A stretch of DNA of 23,161 nt from an uncultured Collinsella sp. (GTDB lineage: Bacteria > Actinomycetota > Coriobacteriia > Coriobacteriales > Coriobacteriaceae): contig CALJMO010000058.1 of the NCBI GenBank assembly GCA_937982065.1, positions 1 through 23,161 of the forward strand. Reading direction: 5' to 3'. The position numbers and the translations under genes were made by a program. Every line of letters starts with the position of its first letter. The first letter of the stretch is position 1. The notes below the pieces were generated by a model. The model was not told the origin of the DNA and made no database searches. It saw only the letters and a list, made by a program, of their open reading frames with translations. Below are positions 1 to 6,709 of the stretch, in pieces.

Positions 1-14
1 CGCAACGCGTTGCG
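1..14. repeat. 14-bp perfect palindrome at the left edge
   Basis: CGCAACGCGTTGCG is its own reverse complement. It sits at the cut edge of the window, so it may be part of a larger structure or the end of an upstream gene (the first frame reads five codons and then TGA at 16-18). Nothing further can be concluded. Confidence 0.3.
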
Positions 15-71
15 CTGAGTCCTGAGGCTGTTGCAATGAAAATGAGAATCAAGGACGCCTTCATTTTGGGG

Positions 72-100
72 TTTATCTCGCAGGCCAGTAGGTATATCAT
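72..100 (+). promoter_or_regulatory. possible yebC promoter
   Basis: TATCAT at 95-100 matches five of six -10 consensus bases. A weak TTTATC lies 17 bases upstream at 72-77. A second AT-rich candidate, TATATT, is at 114-119. The leader to the yebC start would be about 60-70 nt. The -35 match is poor, so this is tentative. Confidence 0.3.
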
Positions 101-168
101 AACGACGTTTGTTTATATTGCCCGAGCATCTGCGCTGGGCTTTAGGTCGAAACCGATAGGAGACACGT

Positions 169-975
169 ATGTCCGGACACTCTAAGTGGGCCACAACCAA
201 GCATCGTAAGGGCGCGCAGGACGCCAAGCGTTCCGCCCTCTTCTCCAAGCTCAGCCGCAACATTACCGTTGCTGCCCGTCTCGGCGGTGACCCGCTGCCC
301 GAGAACAACGCCAGCCTCGCCGCTGCTGTTGCCAAGGCCAAGGCTCAGTCCATGCCTAAGGACAAGATCAAGTCCGCTATCGACAAGGCTTTTGGTTCGG
401 GTGCTGACGCTGCCGTCTACGAGAACATCGTGTACGAGGGCTACGGTCCCGCCGGTGTCGCCGTCTACGTCGACTGCCTGACCGACAACCGCAACCGTAC
501 CGCCGCTGATGTCCGTTCCGCCTTCTCCCACGCTGGTGGCAACCTGGGCACCTCCGGCTCCGTCGCCTTCCAGTTTGAGCGCAAGGGCCAGATCGTCGTC
601 GCCAAGGAGATCCTGGACGAGAACGCCAAGAAGGAGACCATGATCGCCAACGGTGCTGCCGGTGACGAGGATGAGTTCATGATGGCCATCGCCGAGGCCG
701 GTGGCGAGGACTACGAGGACGCCGGCGAGGAGTGGATCGTCTGGACTGCTGCCAACGACGTTATGGCTGTCTCCAAGGCGCTCGAGGAGCAGGGCGTCCA
801 GGTCAAGGGCTCCGAGACCACCATGGTCCCGACCACCCCGACCGAGGTCTCCGGCGCCGATGCCAAGAAGGTTCAGCGCCTCATCGACCGTCTTGAGGAG
901 CTCGACGACGTCCAGGATGTTTACAGCACCATGGACATGACCGACGAGGTCATCGCTGCCCTCGAGGAGGAGTAG
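169..975 (+). CDS. yebC: YebC/PmpR (TACO1) family protein
   Basis: A 268-residue cytosolic protein of the YebC/PmpR family. The N-terminus MSGHSKWATTKHRKGAQDAK and the following Lys/Arg-rich helical domain are the family hallmark, followed by the two alpha/beta domains ending in an acidic tail (EVIAALEEE). Family members were long called DNA-binding regulators; more recent work on bacterial and mitochondrial members supports a role in translation, including relief of proline-rich stalls. The ATG at 169 follows an AGGAGA-type ribosome site at about 158-163. The protein is slightly longer than the usual 240-250 residues, with an acidic insert around residues 150-185. The gene stands alone and is closed by a terminator at 1045-1087. 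The family call is secure; the exact role is not visible from sequence. Confidence 0.95.
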   Translation: MSGHSKWATTKHRKGAQDAKRSALFSKLSRNITVAARLGGDPLPENNASLAAAVAKAKAQSMPKDKIKSAIDKAFGSGADAAVYENIVYEGYGPAGVAVYVDCLTDNRNRTAADVRSAFSHAGGNLGTSGSVAFQFERKGQIVVAKEILDENAKKETMIANGAAGDEDEFMMAIAEAGGEDYEDAGEEWIVWTAANDVMAVSKALEEQGVQVKGSETTMVPTTPTEVSGADAKKVQRLIDRLEELDDVQDVYSTMDMTDEVIAALEEE

Positions 976-1044
976 CGCCCGCACGGGTTAAGCCGTGCAT
1001 ATCTGGGCATAATGAAGCGAGCATGCAAGCCTCGTGGAATAGAT

Positions 1045-1087
1045 GAGCCGGATCCGCGTGCGTAGAGCACCGGACCCGGCTCTTTTA
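1045..1087 (+). terminator. intrinsic terminator after yebC
   Basis: GAGCCGG at 1045-1051 pairs with CCGGCTC at the other side, extended by CCG/CGG across a small internal loop, and is followed by TTTTA. A smaller GCACGG/CCGTGC hairpin lies at 981-998, just after the stop codon. Confidence 0.7.
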
Positions 1088-1091
1088 TAAT
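1086..1091 (+). promoter_or_regulatory. perfect -10 box (TATAAT) before the AmaP-like gene
   Basis: TATAAT overlaps the T-run of the yebC terminator and lies about 50 nt before the start at 1142. The -35 position (TAGAGC, 1063-1068, 17-base spacing) is weak and is inside the terminator hairpin. It may drive the Asp23-type operon, but the TATAAT could also be a by-product of the terminator tail. Confidence 0.35.
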
Positions 1092-1141
1092 GATGCGAAC
1101 CGTTTTGCATTTCGAGAGCCGAGATTTGAAGGGAGCGCCAC

Positions 1142-1687
1142 GTGCGCGTACTCAAACGAGCCCTAGCGATCGTGTATCTTGCCGCCGCCATCGTGGCGCT
1201 GGGTACGCTTGTCTGCCAGTTTTGGGGGCCGTATACGTATCGCTTTATGCTGCTGATGCGCGACCCCATGCCGCGCATTGTCGTGACGGCATGCGGCGGA
1301 GTTGTGGCGATTGGCGTGCTGGTAAGCTTCTTCCGCCTGATGTTTGCTCGTCGCGAGCCGTCCTGCGTGCATCCGGCGGGGGAGCGCAATATCGAGGTCA
1401 CGCTCGCGGCGCTTTCTTCGTGCGCCAGGGCTGCTGCAGAGCGCGACGATCGCGTGATGATCGAGCATGTCGAGGCCCGCGTCCAAGGTTCCGACGATTC
1501 GCACGTCCGTTTTAAGGTCGAGGCTATCGCGCTTGACGATAAGGACGTGGCATCTCTGGCTACCGCGATGCAGCAGCGCATCGAGGAAGCTTGCGACACC
1601 ATGCTCGGCACGCCGGGTACGACCACGCGCGTCCGTTTTTTGCCGTCCAAGACTACCGTCCAGACCGTGGAGGTTTCCGGTGAGTGA
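1142..1687 (+). CDS. amaP: AmaP-like alkaline-shock membrane anchor protein
   Basis: A 181-residue protein with two predicted membrane helices (about residues 7-27 and 45-67) and a soluble C-terminal half. This matches the layout of AmaP, which tethers Asp23 to the membrane in Staphylococcus and relatives. The name rests on this layout plus the adjacent DUF2273 and Asp23 genes rather than on a strong motif. It starts at a GTG, with AAGGGAG at 1129-1135 six bases upstream. Its stop overlaps the start of the next gene by 8 nt, so the two are translationally coupled. It probably works in envelope stress at the cytoplasmic face of the membrane; that role is inferred from the family. Confidence 0.75.
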   Translation: MRVLKRALAIVYLAAAIVALGTLVCQFWGPYTYRFMLLMRDPMPRIVVTACGGVVAIGVLVSFFRLMFARREPSCVHPAGERNIEVTLAALSSCARAAAERDDRVMIEHVEARVQGSDDSHVRFKVEAIALDDKDVASLATAMQQRIEEACDTMLGTPGTTTRVRFLPSKTTVQTVEVSGE

Positions 1688-2057
1688 TACCAATCAAGAT
1701 AAGACCGCTCGTACGCCGCGCCTGACGATTGACCAGAGCGCCACGCCGGCGAGCGAACCTGTTGATTCCAAAGCAGAGGCAACTGAGTTACAAGACGCGG
1801 CAGCCGCGGATTTTGACGAGGCTATGGGTCTCATCAAGGGTACGGGCGCTGCCATCTGGAGCTATGCTGTGCGTCATCCCAACACCACGCTCGGTGCCGT
1901 CGCTGGCTTTATCCTCGCCGTGTTGGTGCTCACGCTCGGCCTGTGGGACACGCTCGTCATTGCATTCTTCGTGCTGATCGGCGCCGTGATCGGCCAAATT
2001 CGCGACGGCGAAAACGGGATCGTCAACTTCTTCGGCCGTCTGTTTAGCGGCCGCTAA
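1680..2057 (+). CDS. DUF2273 family small membrane protein
   Basis: A 125-residue protein with a polar N-terminal half and two closely spaced membrane helices (about 69-88 and 90-107), then a short basic C-terminus. This is the DUF2273 layout, a family often encoded beside Asp23/Gls24 genes. I chose the GTG at 1680 because GGAGG at 1669-1673 lies six bases upstream; the same frame stays open further upstream but only as a shadow of the previous gene. The start overlaps the AmaP-like stop by 8 nt. The molecular function is unknown; context makes it a membrane partner of the Asp23 protein. The roughly 65-residue charged N-terminal part is longer than in minimal members. Confidence 0.8.
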   Translation: MSDTNQDKTARTPRLTIDQSATPASEPVDSKAEATELQDAAAADFDEAMGLIKGTGAAIWSYAVRHPNTTLGAVAGFILAVLVLTLGLWDTLVIAFFVLIGAVIGQIRDGENGIVNFFGRLFSGR

Positions 2058-2101
2058 TATGTATTCGACTGTCGCATCCGCGGCAGGCATAAGGAGGAAC
2101 C

Positions 2102-2617
2102 ATGGCTTTTAATACGAAGGTCGATGTGGCCGATACCGAGCTCGAGGCAGACGAGGCCGTCGCTGCCGAGGCCGAGGACGTAACGCTCGAGGACGAGGCG
2201 CTCGTCGAGGCCGAGTCCGATGCTGATGAGGACGACGAGGAAGCGGACGAGTCCGAGGACTCGCTGACCTATTCCAACGGTGTGATCGAGAAGATCGTTG
2301 CCATGGCCACCCGCGAGGTTCCGCACGTTCTGGGCATGAAGGGTAACCTCATGCACTTTGTGCAGGAGCAGTTTGGTGCCGAGAATCTGACCAAGGGCGT
2401 GACGGTCGAGGTTACCGATGACAATCGCGTGGTCGTCAACATCTCCGTCATTATCGAGTACGGCGCCTATGCGCCCGCGATCTTCGACGATGTCAAGACA
2501 CGCGTCACTGAGCGCCTTGCCGCGATGACCGGCCTTGAGGTGGCGGGTGTCAACCTGCGTATCGAGGACGTCATCACCCCCGAGGAGTACGAGCACCGCA
2601 CCAGCCAGCACGAATAA
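2102..2617 (+). CDS. Asp23/Gls24 family envelope stress protein
   Basis: A 171-residue cytosolic protein. Residues about 56-160 form the Asp23/Gls24 domain (SNGVIEKIVAMATREVPHVL, then a VTVEVTDDNRVVVNISVIIE strand pair and VNLRIEDVI near the end). Residues 8-54 are an extremely acidic leader made mostly of Asp, Glu and Ala. Staphylococcal Asp23 is a very abundant membrane-associated protein induced by alkaline shock and linked to cell-wall stress; it binds AmaP, and the gene two positions upstream here looks like that partner. TAAGGAGG at 2090-2097 is a strong ribosome site. The operon ends at the hairpin at 2671-2708. I would not use the symbol asp23 without phylogeny, because several paralogues are common. 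Confidence 0.9.
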   Translation: MAFNTKVDVADTELEADEAVAAEAEDVTLEDEALVEAESDADEDDEEADESEDSLTYSNGVIEKIVAMATREVPHVLGMKGNLMHFVQEQFGAENLTKGVTVEVTDDNRVVVNISVIIEYGAYAPAIFDDVKTRVTERLAAMTGLEVAGVNLRIEDVITPEEYEHRTSQHE

Positions 2618-2670
2618 CCTTCCAAAAAGGGACAGGTTTATTTTGGCAGGTTTTATCTGCGGAAATACTA

Positions 2671-2708
2671 AACGGTCGGCCGCACGGATGCATGTGCGGC
2701 CGACCGTT
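2671..2708 (+). terminator. intrinsic terminator of the Asp23 operon
   Basis: A perfect 15-bp stem, AACGGTCGGCCGCAC (2671-2685) with GTGCGGCCGACCGTT (2694-2708), has an 8-nt loop and is followed by ATTTGTAT. A weaker GTATGCC/GGCATAC hairpin follows directly. Confidence 0.75.
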
Positions 2709-2753
2709 ATTTGTATGCCCCCGATGCAGGCATACCGCTCATCTAACTAAGGG

Positions 2754-2784
2754 TTGCAATCGCTGCGTTCCGCGTTACCCTAAT
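2754..2784 (+). promoter_or_regulatory. possible promoter of the YitT-type gene
   Basis: TTGCAA at 2754-2759 is a fair -35. TACCCTAAT at 2776-2784 holds a weak -10 at 16-19 bases spacing. It lies between the upstream terminator and the start at 2825. Confidence 0.3.
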
Positions 2785-2824
2785 GGGCGCATTGTTTCCA
2801 CATTGCTAACGAGGGGTTGCCGTA

Positions 2825-3847
2825 ATGGCTGACGAGTACGAAACAGAAAGCGAGGCATGGGCGATTGAGGCGGCCGCGGCAGAGGCGGCATCGCGTGCTG
2901 CCGAGGAGGCGTATCGTCCTCCCGTGGTGCCGATGGAGTGCGTTGTCGATCGCGCCGATATTGAGCGTGGCGAGCGTGCCGGCCAAAAGCGCAGCCAGGA
3001 GCCGGGCTTCCCACGCTTTTTCGCCGAGCTCAACCTGGGCCTGATTCTCACGGCGTTCGCCATCGTGGCCTTTAAAACTCCCAACCACTTTGCCTTTGGC
3101 GGTACCTCGGGCGTGTCGGTTATCCTGTCCACGCTGTTTCCAACCCTGCCCGTCGGTGTCTTTATGTGGATCATCAACGCGGTCCTGGTCGTCTTGGGCT
3201 TCATCTTCTTGGACCGCAAGGCGATTCTTTGGAGCGTCTTCGCCTCGTTTGCGCTTTCTGCCTATGTCTCGCTGTTCGAGCTGTTCATTCCGACCGATGT
3301 CTCGATGACGGGCGATATGTGGCTCGACCTGTGTTTTGCCGTCATCTTGCCGGCGCTGGGCAGTGCCATTGTCTTTGACATTGGTGCCTCGACGGGCGGC
3401 ACCGACATCCTCGCCATGATCCTCAAGCGTCGCACGACGCTTGAGATCGGCCGTGCCCTGTTGCTGGTCGATATCGGCATCGTGACCATCGCGGCTTTCC
3501 TGTATGGCCCGCGCGTCGGCCTGTACTGCGTGCTTGGCCTGTTTGCCAAGACGCTCGTCGTCGATAGGGCCATCGAGGGCATCCACCTGCGTAAGGTCTG
3601 TACGATTATTTGCGCCGAACCGCTCAAAGTCGAGGAGTTTATCGTCAAGCATCTCAACCGCACGGCAACGATCAGCCGTGGCTACGGCGCCTTCTCGGGC
3701 AAGTGCGTCACGGTGATTATGAGCGTGCTGAGCCGTCGCGAGGCGGTACAACTGCGCCGCTATGTCCGCGAGATCGACCCGGGCTCGTTTATCACGATTG
3801 TCGACAGTTCCGAGATTGTCGGTAAGGGCTTCCGCGGTACGAATTAG
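2825..3847 (+). CDS. YitT family (DUF161/DUF2179) membrane protein
   Basis: A 340-residue integral membrane protein. After a charged, Ala-rich cytosolic N-terminus (residues 1-65) come five to six helices of the YitT/DUF161 domain, with its typical glycine motifs FGGTSGVS (91-98) and TGGTDILA (190-197). A C-terminal soluble DUF2179 domain follows, with GYGAFSGK (286-293) and DSSEIVGKGF (327-336). YitT proteins are putative transporters; the substrate is unknown for most. The N-terminal extension of about 60 residues, including an Ala/Glu helix at 9-30, is longer than in common members. GAGGGG lies at about 2811-2816, before the ATG. The gene appears monocistronic; the downstream gene starts 146 nt later. 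Confidence 0.9.
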   Translation: MADEYETESEAWAIEAAAAEAASRAAEEAYRPPVVPMECVVDRADIERGERAGQKRSQEPGFPRFFAELNLGLILTAFAIVAFKTPNHFAFGGTSGVSVILSTLFPTLPVGVFMWIINAVLVVLGFIFLDRKAILWSVFASFALSAYVSLFELFIPTDVSMTGDMWLDLCFAVILPALGSAIVFDIGASTGGTDILAMILKRRTTLEIGRALLLVDIGIVTIAAFLYGPRVGLYCVLGLFAKTLVVDRAIEGIHLRKVCTIICAEPLKVEEFIVKHLNRTATISRGYGAFSGKCVTVIMSVLSRREAVQLRRYVREIDPGSFITIVDSSEIVGKGFRGTN

Positions 3848-3993
3848 CGGTCGACTCACTTTAAACTGCTGCGACAGACCCTTTACATTGCCTCATGGCC
3901 ATTCGGGCACATTTGTCCTCATGTTGGGCGATAATGGTGCAAAACACTGGTTCTGATTTGAGGATTGGCTCAAGATACGAAGGGATGATTTCG

Positions 3994-5313
3994 ATGTTTT
4001 GCTCGCAGTGTGGCGCCCCCATGGGCGACAACGATAAGTTCTGCGGCGTGTGCGGTGCTCCCAATACCGCGGCCCCTCGGGCTGCTGCCTCTGCTTCGCA
4101 GCCCCAGTTTCAGCCCCAGCCGTTCGTTGCGCCCCAGCCGGTCATGAACGTGCCCAAGGGCTGCATGACACAGGCTTTCAACGACATGATTAAGGTTCCC
4201 GGCGCCCTGGTTCGCGTGTGCCAGATCGCCTTTTTGCCGGCGCTCATCTGCGTCGTGTCGGTGCTGGTGCTGTTCATCCCCGTTACCGGTGGCATTGCGG
4301 CGGCCATTGGCTTTTTGCTCGCTTACGTGGCAAGCGTGTGCGGTGCCGGCTTTGCTATCGAGTGGGGTCGCGACCTGTCGCTCAAGGATGATGACGGTAT
4401 GGAGCGTCCGCTGCTGCGCTCGACCTCGTTTGGATTGGGCATCTTCTCGTCTGTCATTACGGGTGTGCTCGAGTTCATCGCCGCTATCCCGGTGATTGGC
4501 GGGGTGCTCTCGGTGATTGAGAGCACCGTGATCGGTGCTGTCGGTTCGTATTATTTCTATGGTTCGAGCGGCCTTGAGAGCACCCTCATCGCCTCGATGG
4601 GGTGGCTCGTCTTTGCCCTGTTCGTCTCGTTTGTGCTGGGCATCTTCTTTAGGATGTTTGGCGATGCCGCTGTGATGCACTTTGCGGTCGCCGGCCGCAT
4701 GGAGAGCGCGTTTTCGCTCAAGAAGGTTTGGAAGCCCTACAAGGCCAATTTGGGCAAGTTGTTCTGCGCCTCGATTCTTCCCGAGGTTTTGACGGGCATT
4801 GTTTCGAATATCATCATGGGGGTCTTCACCGTCATCTTTGGCTCCTTTGCAGCCCTTGGTCTCAGCAGCTATGGCTATTACGGCTATTACTCTCCTTCGG
4901 GCCTCGAGGCGATTTTTAGGGGCGGCGGCATCGTGCTCATCTTGTTCCTGATGATCACTGCCTTTGTCTCGGTGTTTTTCATTGTGTTTGGCAAGATGCT
5001 CAAGTATCGCGCCGTTGGCTATTGGGCGGCACGTCATGCCAGTGAGTGGGCCGACGAGGATTCCGACGATGTCCTGACGTTTGTGCTTCCGGGCGAGAAG
5101 AAGCCTACACCTGTGGGATTCAATCCCACGGCCGCCACTGGTACTGCGCCTACGCCTGCGCCCGCGCCTGCCCCGGCGCCCGCGCCTGCCCCGGCACCCG
5201 CCCCGGCACCGGAGCCCGAGGCCACGCCCACGGAGTCCGATTGGGCCGCCGTCGCCACGCCGGCTGACGAGTCGGGCGAGGCTCCTGCGGACGAAAACAA
5301 TCAAACCGAATAG
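3994..5313 (+). CDS. zinc-ribbon membrane protein, DUF4013-like
   Basis: A 439-residue protein. Cys3, Cys6, Cys17 and Cys20 form a CxxC-x10-CxxC zinc ribbon. A Pro/Gln/Ala linker follows (24-55), then about six hydrophobic helices (roughly 77-120, 145-185, 200-225, 255-290, 310-335). The tail ends in an Ala-Pro repeat (about 385-407) and an acidic end. The middle part, with GRMESAFSLKKVWKPYKANLG and LPE at 263, resembles the DUF4013 family. No enzyme motif is visible. The ATG at 3994 is preferred over the open frame reaching back to 3895, because AAGGGA lies eight bases upstream and the zinc ribbon then starts at residue 3, exactly as in the neighbour at 5508. Function unknown; perhaps a membrane organiser or sensor. 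Confidence 0.8.
   Translation: MFCSQCGAPMGDNDKFCGVCGAPNTAAPRAAASASQPQFQPQPFVAPQPVMNVPKGCMTQAFNDMIKVPGALVRVCQIAFLPALICVVSVLVLFIPVTGGIAAAIGFLLAYVASVCGAGFAIEWGRDLSLKDDDGMERPLLRSTSFGLGIFSSVITGVLEFIAAIPVIGGVLSVIESTVIGAVGSYYFYGSSGLESTLIASMGWLVFALFVSFVLGIFFRMFGDAAVMHFAVAGRMESAFSLKKVWKPYKANLGKLFCASILPEVLTGIVSNIIMGVFTVIFGSFAALGLSSYGYYGYYSPSGLEAIFRGGGIVLILFLMITAFVSVFFIVFGKMLKYRAVGYWAARHASEWADEDSDDVLTFVLPGEKKPTPVGFNPTAATGTAPTPAPAPAPAPAPAPAPAPAPEPEATPTESDWAAVATPADESGEAPADENNQTE
5150..5217 (+). repeat. Ala-Pro coding micro-repeat
   Basis: About ten GCx-CCx units encode alternating Ala and Pro near the C-terminus of the zinc-ribbon membrane protein. The rigid AP stretch may space the acidic tail from the membrane domain. 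A repeat of this kind can change in length by slippage. Confidence 0.8.
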
Positions 5314-5320
5314 TCGGTCG

Positions 5321-5357
5321 AGGCGCCCTGGGCAACTGAACCCGGGGTGCCTTTTTC
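5321..5357 (+). terminator. intrinsic terminator
   Basis: AGGCGCCCTGGG (5321-5332) pairs, with two mismatches, with CCCGGGGTGCCT (5341-5352). The loop is eight bases and TTTTT follows directly. It separates the two zinc-ribbon genes into different transcription units. Confidence 0.75.
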
Positions 5358-5473
5358 TACGGCGAAAGCAAGAAAATGCCTGGAAAACAGTTGCGGCAAT
5401 ATTTCTCGGAAATTGATCAATGTTGCGTAACAACGTCGCGGCTATTGTTGAGAACATAGACGTGTAAGGTTTG

Positions 5474-5490
5474 AAGGCGTGCGACGCCTT
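5474..5490 (+). promoter_or_regulatory. short hairpin directly before a ribosome site
   Basis: AAGGCGT-GCG-ACGCCTT is a perfect 7-bp stem with a 3-nt loop, ending six bases before the AGGAG (5497-5501) of the next gene. It could tune translation or protect the 5' end of the message. No matching riboswitch family is recognised. Confidence 0.4.
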
Positions 5491-5507
5491 AGGAAAAGGA
5501 GAAGTTG

Positions 5508-6116
5508 ATGTTCTGTCCCACTTGCGGCTCTCCCATTTCGGATGATGCCAAATTCTGCCCTGTTTGCGGATCCGCCGTTGGTGCCGCTTCTGCCGCTGCG
5601 GCCCCGCAGCCCCAGCCCGCTCCGGCCCAGACTATTCAGCCCGCGCCCCAGCCTCAGCAGCAGTACACCGGTCAGTACGCCCGACAGTCCGCATCCGCTC
5701 CGATGGACTATGGCCCCGTCAAGGCTGACCGCAGCCTGATCGGCTGGCTGCTGCTCTCTCTTGTGACCTGCGGTATCTATTCGTTCTACTTCCTGTATTG
5801 CTTGGCCCGCGACATCAATGTCATGTGCCAGGATGACGGCGATTCCACGCCGGGTCTGGCGGCATTCATCCTGCTGTCGTTTGTGACCTGCGGCTTCTAC
5901 GCGTACTACTGGTATTACAAGATTGGCAACCGCCTGCAGGCCAACGCTCCTCGCTACGGCCTGGTATTCCAGGAAAACGGCACCACCGTTCTTCTGTGGC
6001 AGATCATCGGCGTGCTGCTGTGCGGTCTTGGCCCCATCTTTGCCATGAACATCATCATCAATAATACCAATGCCATGGCAACGGCTTACAACATCCGTCT
6101 TGGCGCTCATGCCTAA
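5508..6116 (+). CDS. zinc-ribbon DUF4234-like membrane protein
   Basis: A 202-residue protein. Cys3, Cys6, Cys17 and Cys20 form a zinc ribbon with the same x10 spacing as the gene at 3994. A Pro/Gln-rich linker follows (31-64), then a DUF4234-type membrane domain. That domain shows an internal near-repeat, LLLSLVTCGIYSFYFLY (81-97) and ILLSFVTCGFYAYYWYY (121-137), followed by a third helix (about 161-183). The ATG at 5508 is six bases after AGGAG (5497-5501); a TTG one codon earlier is less likely. Its stop overlaps the start of the next gene by 8 nt, so the two are coupled. No catalytic motif is visible and the function is unknown. Proteins of this plan are common in Firmicutes and Actinobacteria of the gut. 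Confidence 0.85.
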   Translation: MFCPTCGSPISDDAKFCPVCGSAVGAASAAAAPQPQPAPAQTIQPAPQPQQQYTGQYARQSASAPMDYGPVKADRSLIGWLLLSLVTCGIYSFYFLYCLARDINVMCQDDGDSTPGLAAFILLSFVTCGFYAYYWYYKIGNRLQANAPRYGLVFQENGTTVLLWQIIGVLLCGLGPIFAMNIIINNTNAMATAYNIRLGAHA

Positions 6117-6609
6117 CAATAAGGGCGGCGTGAACAGCTCCCAGGGACATAAGGGCACGGCGGAGCTCCTTCGCCGCGCCCTTTCTTGCACCGGCGCGCT
6201 CTTTGTCGCCTGGCTCGCGCTCTACCTGCTCGACATCGGCTGCATTTTTCGATTGATGACGGGCATTCCTTGTCCGGGATGCGGTATGACGAGGGCGTGG
6301 CTGGCGGCGCTGCGCCTCGATTTTGCGGCGGCCTTTGCCTACCATCCGCTGTTTTGGGTGGTGCCGATTGCGTTTGTGCTCGCGTTCGTGCGCGAGGAGG
6401 TGGCATCGAGCAGGCTAAAGCGTGGTATCGACATTGCGGTCACCGTGTTGTGCGTGCTGGTCGTCGCCGTGTGGATCGTGCGCCTTATCAACCCGGCAGA
6501 CGCGGGCCTGCTCTTTGGTGGTCACGCTCCCGCCGGAGTTCCCACCGATATCATCCACCTCGAACAACCGCGATGGCTCTGCCATTTGGGGGCGGGGTTG
6601 AAATGGTAG
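6109..6609 (+). CDS. DUF2752 family membrane protein
   Basis: A 166-residue protein with helices at about 25-50, 82-97 and 107-127. It has the DUF2752 signature PCPGCGMTRA at 54-63, followed by the typical DFAAAFAYHPLF stretch. Family function is unknown. The ATG at 6109 lies inside the end of the preceding gene (ATGCCTAA overlap), and there is no clear ribosome site of its own, so it probably depends on translation of that gene. The frame extends upstream to 6070 but only as a shadow. The terminator at 6629-6664 follows. The coupling suggests that the DUF4234 and DUF2752 proteins act together, which is an inference. Confidence 0.85.
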   Translation: MPNNKGGVNSSQGHKGTAELLRRALSCTGALFVAWLALYLLDIGCIFRLMTGIPCPGCGMTRAWLAALRLDFAAAFAYHPLFWVVPIAFVLAFVREEVASSRLKRGIDIAVTVLCVLVVAVWIVRLINPADAGLLFGGHAPAGVPTDIIHLEQPRWLCHLGAGLKW

Positions 6610-6628
6610 AAATAGCGTTTGACAAATG

Positions 6629-6664
6629 AGCGGGGGCGGACGAGTCGAAACGTCCGCCCCCGCT
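6629..6664. terminator. terminator between convergent genes
   Basis: A perfect 14-bp stem, AGCGGGGGCGGACG (6629-6642) with CGTCCGCCCCCGCT (6651-6664), has an 8-nt loop. It lies between the DUF2752 gene on the plus strand and the M20 gene on the minus strand, so it may serve both. The T-runs on either side are short. Confidence 0.65.
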
Positions 6665-6709
6665 TTGACATCGCGATGTGGCTATGACTGCGAGATGCCG
6701 GCGAATTGA

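Noticed and set aside
2780..3859. Long minus-strand frame over the YitT-type gene
   Set aside because: It is antisense to a well-supported membrane protein and is rich in charged residues typical of GC-rich shadow frames.
3895..3993. Upstream start for the zinc-ribbon DUF4013-like protein
   Set aside because: There is no ribosome site before 3895, while AAGGGA precedes 3994 and the homologous layout of the next gene begins at the ribbon.
3970..5457. 495-residue minus-strand frame over the zinc-ribbon gene
   Set aside because: It is a shadow of the plus-strand coding region and contains Arg/Gly repeats from the Ala-Pro repeat read backwards.
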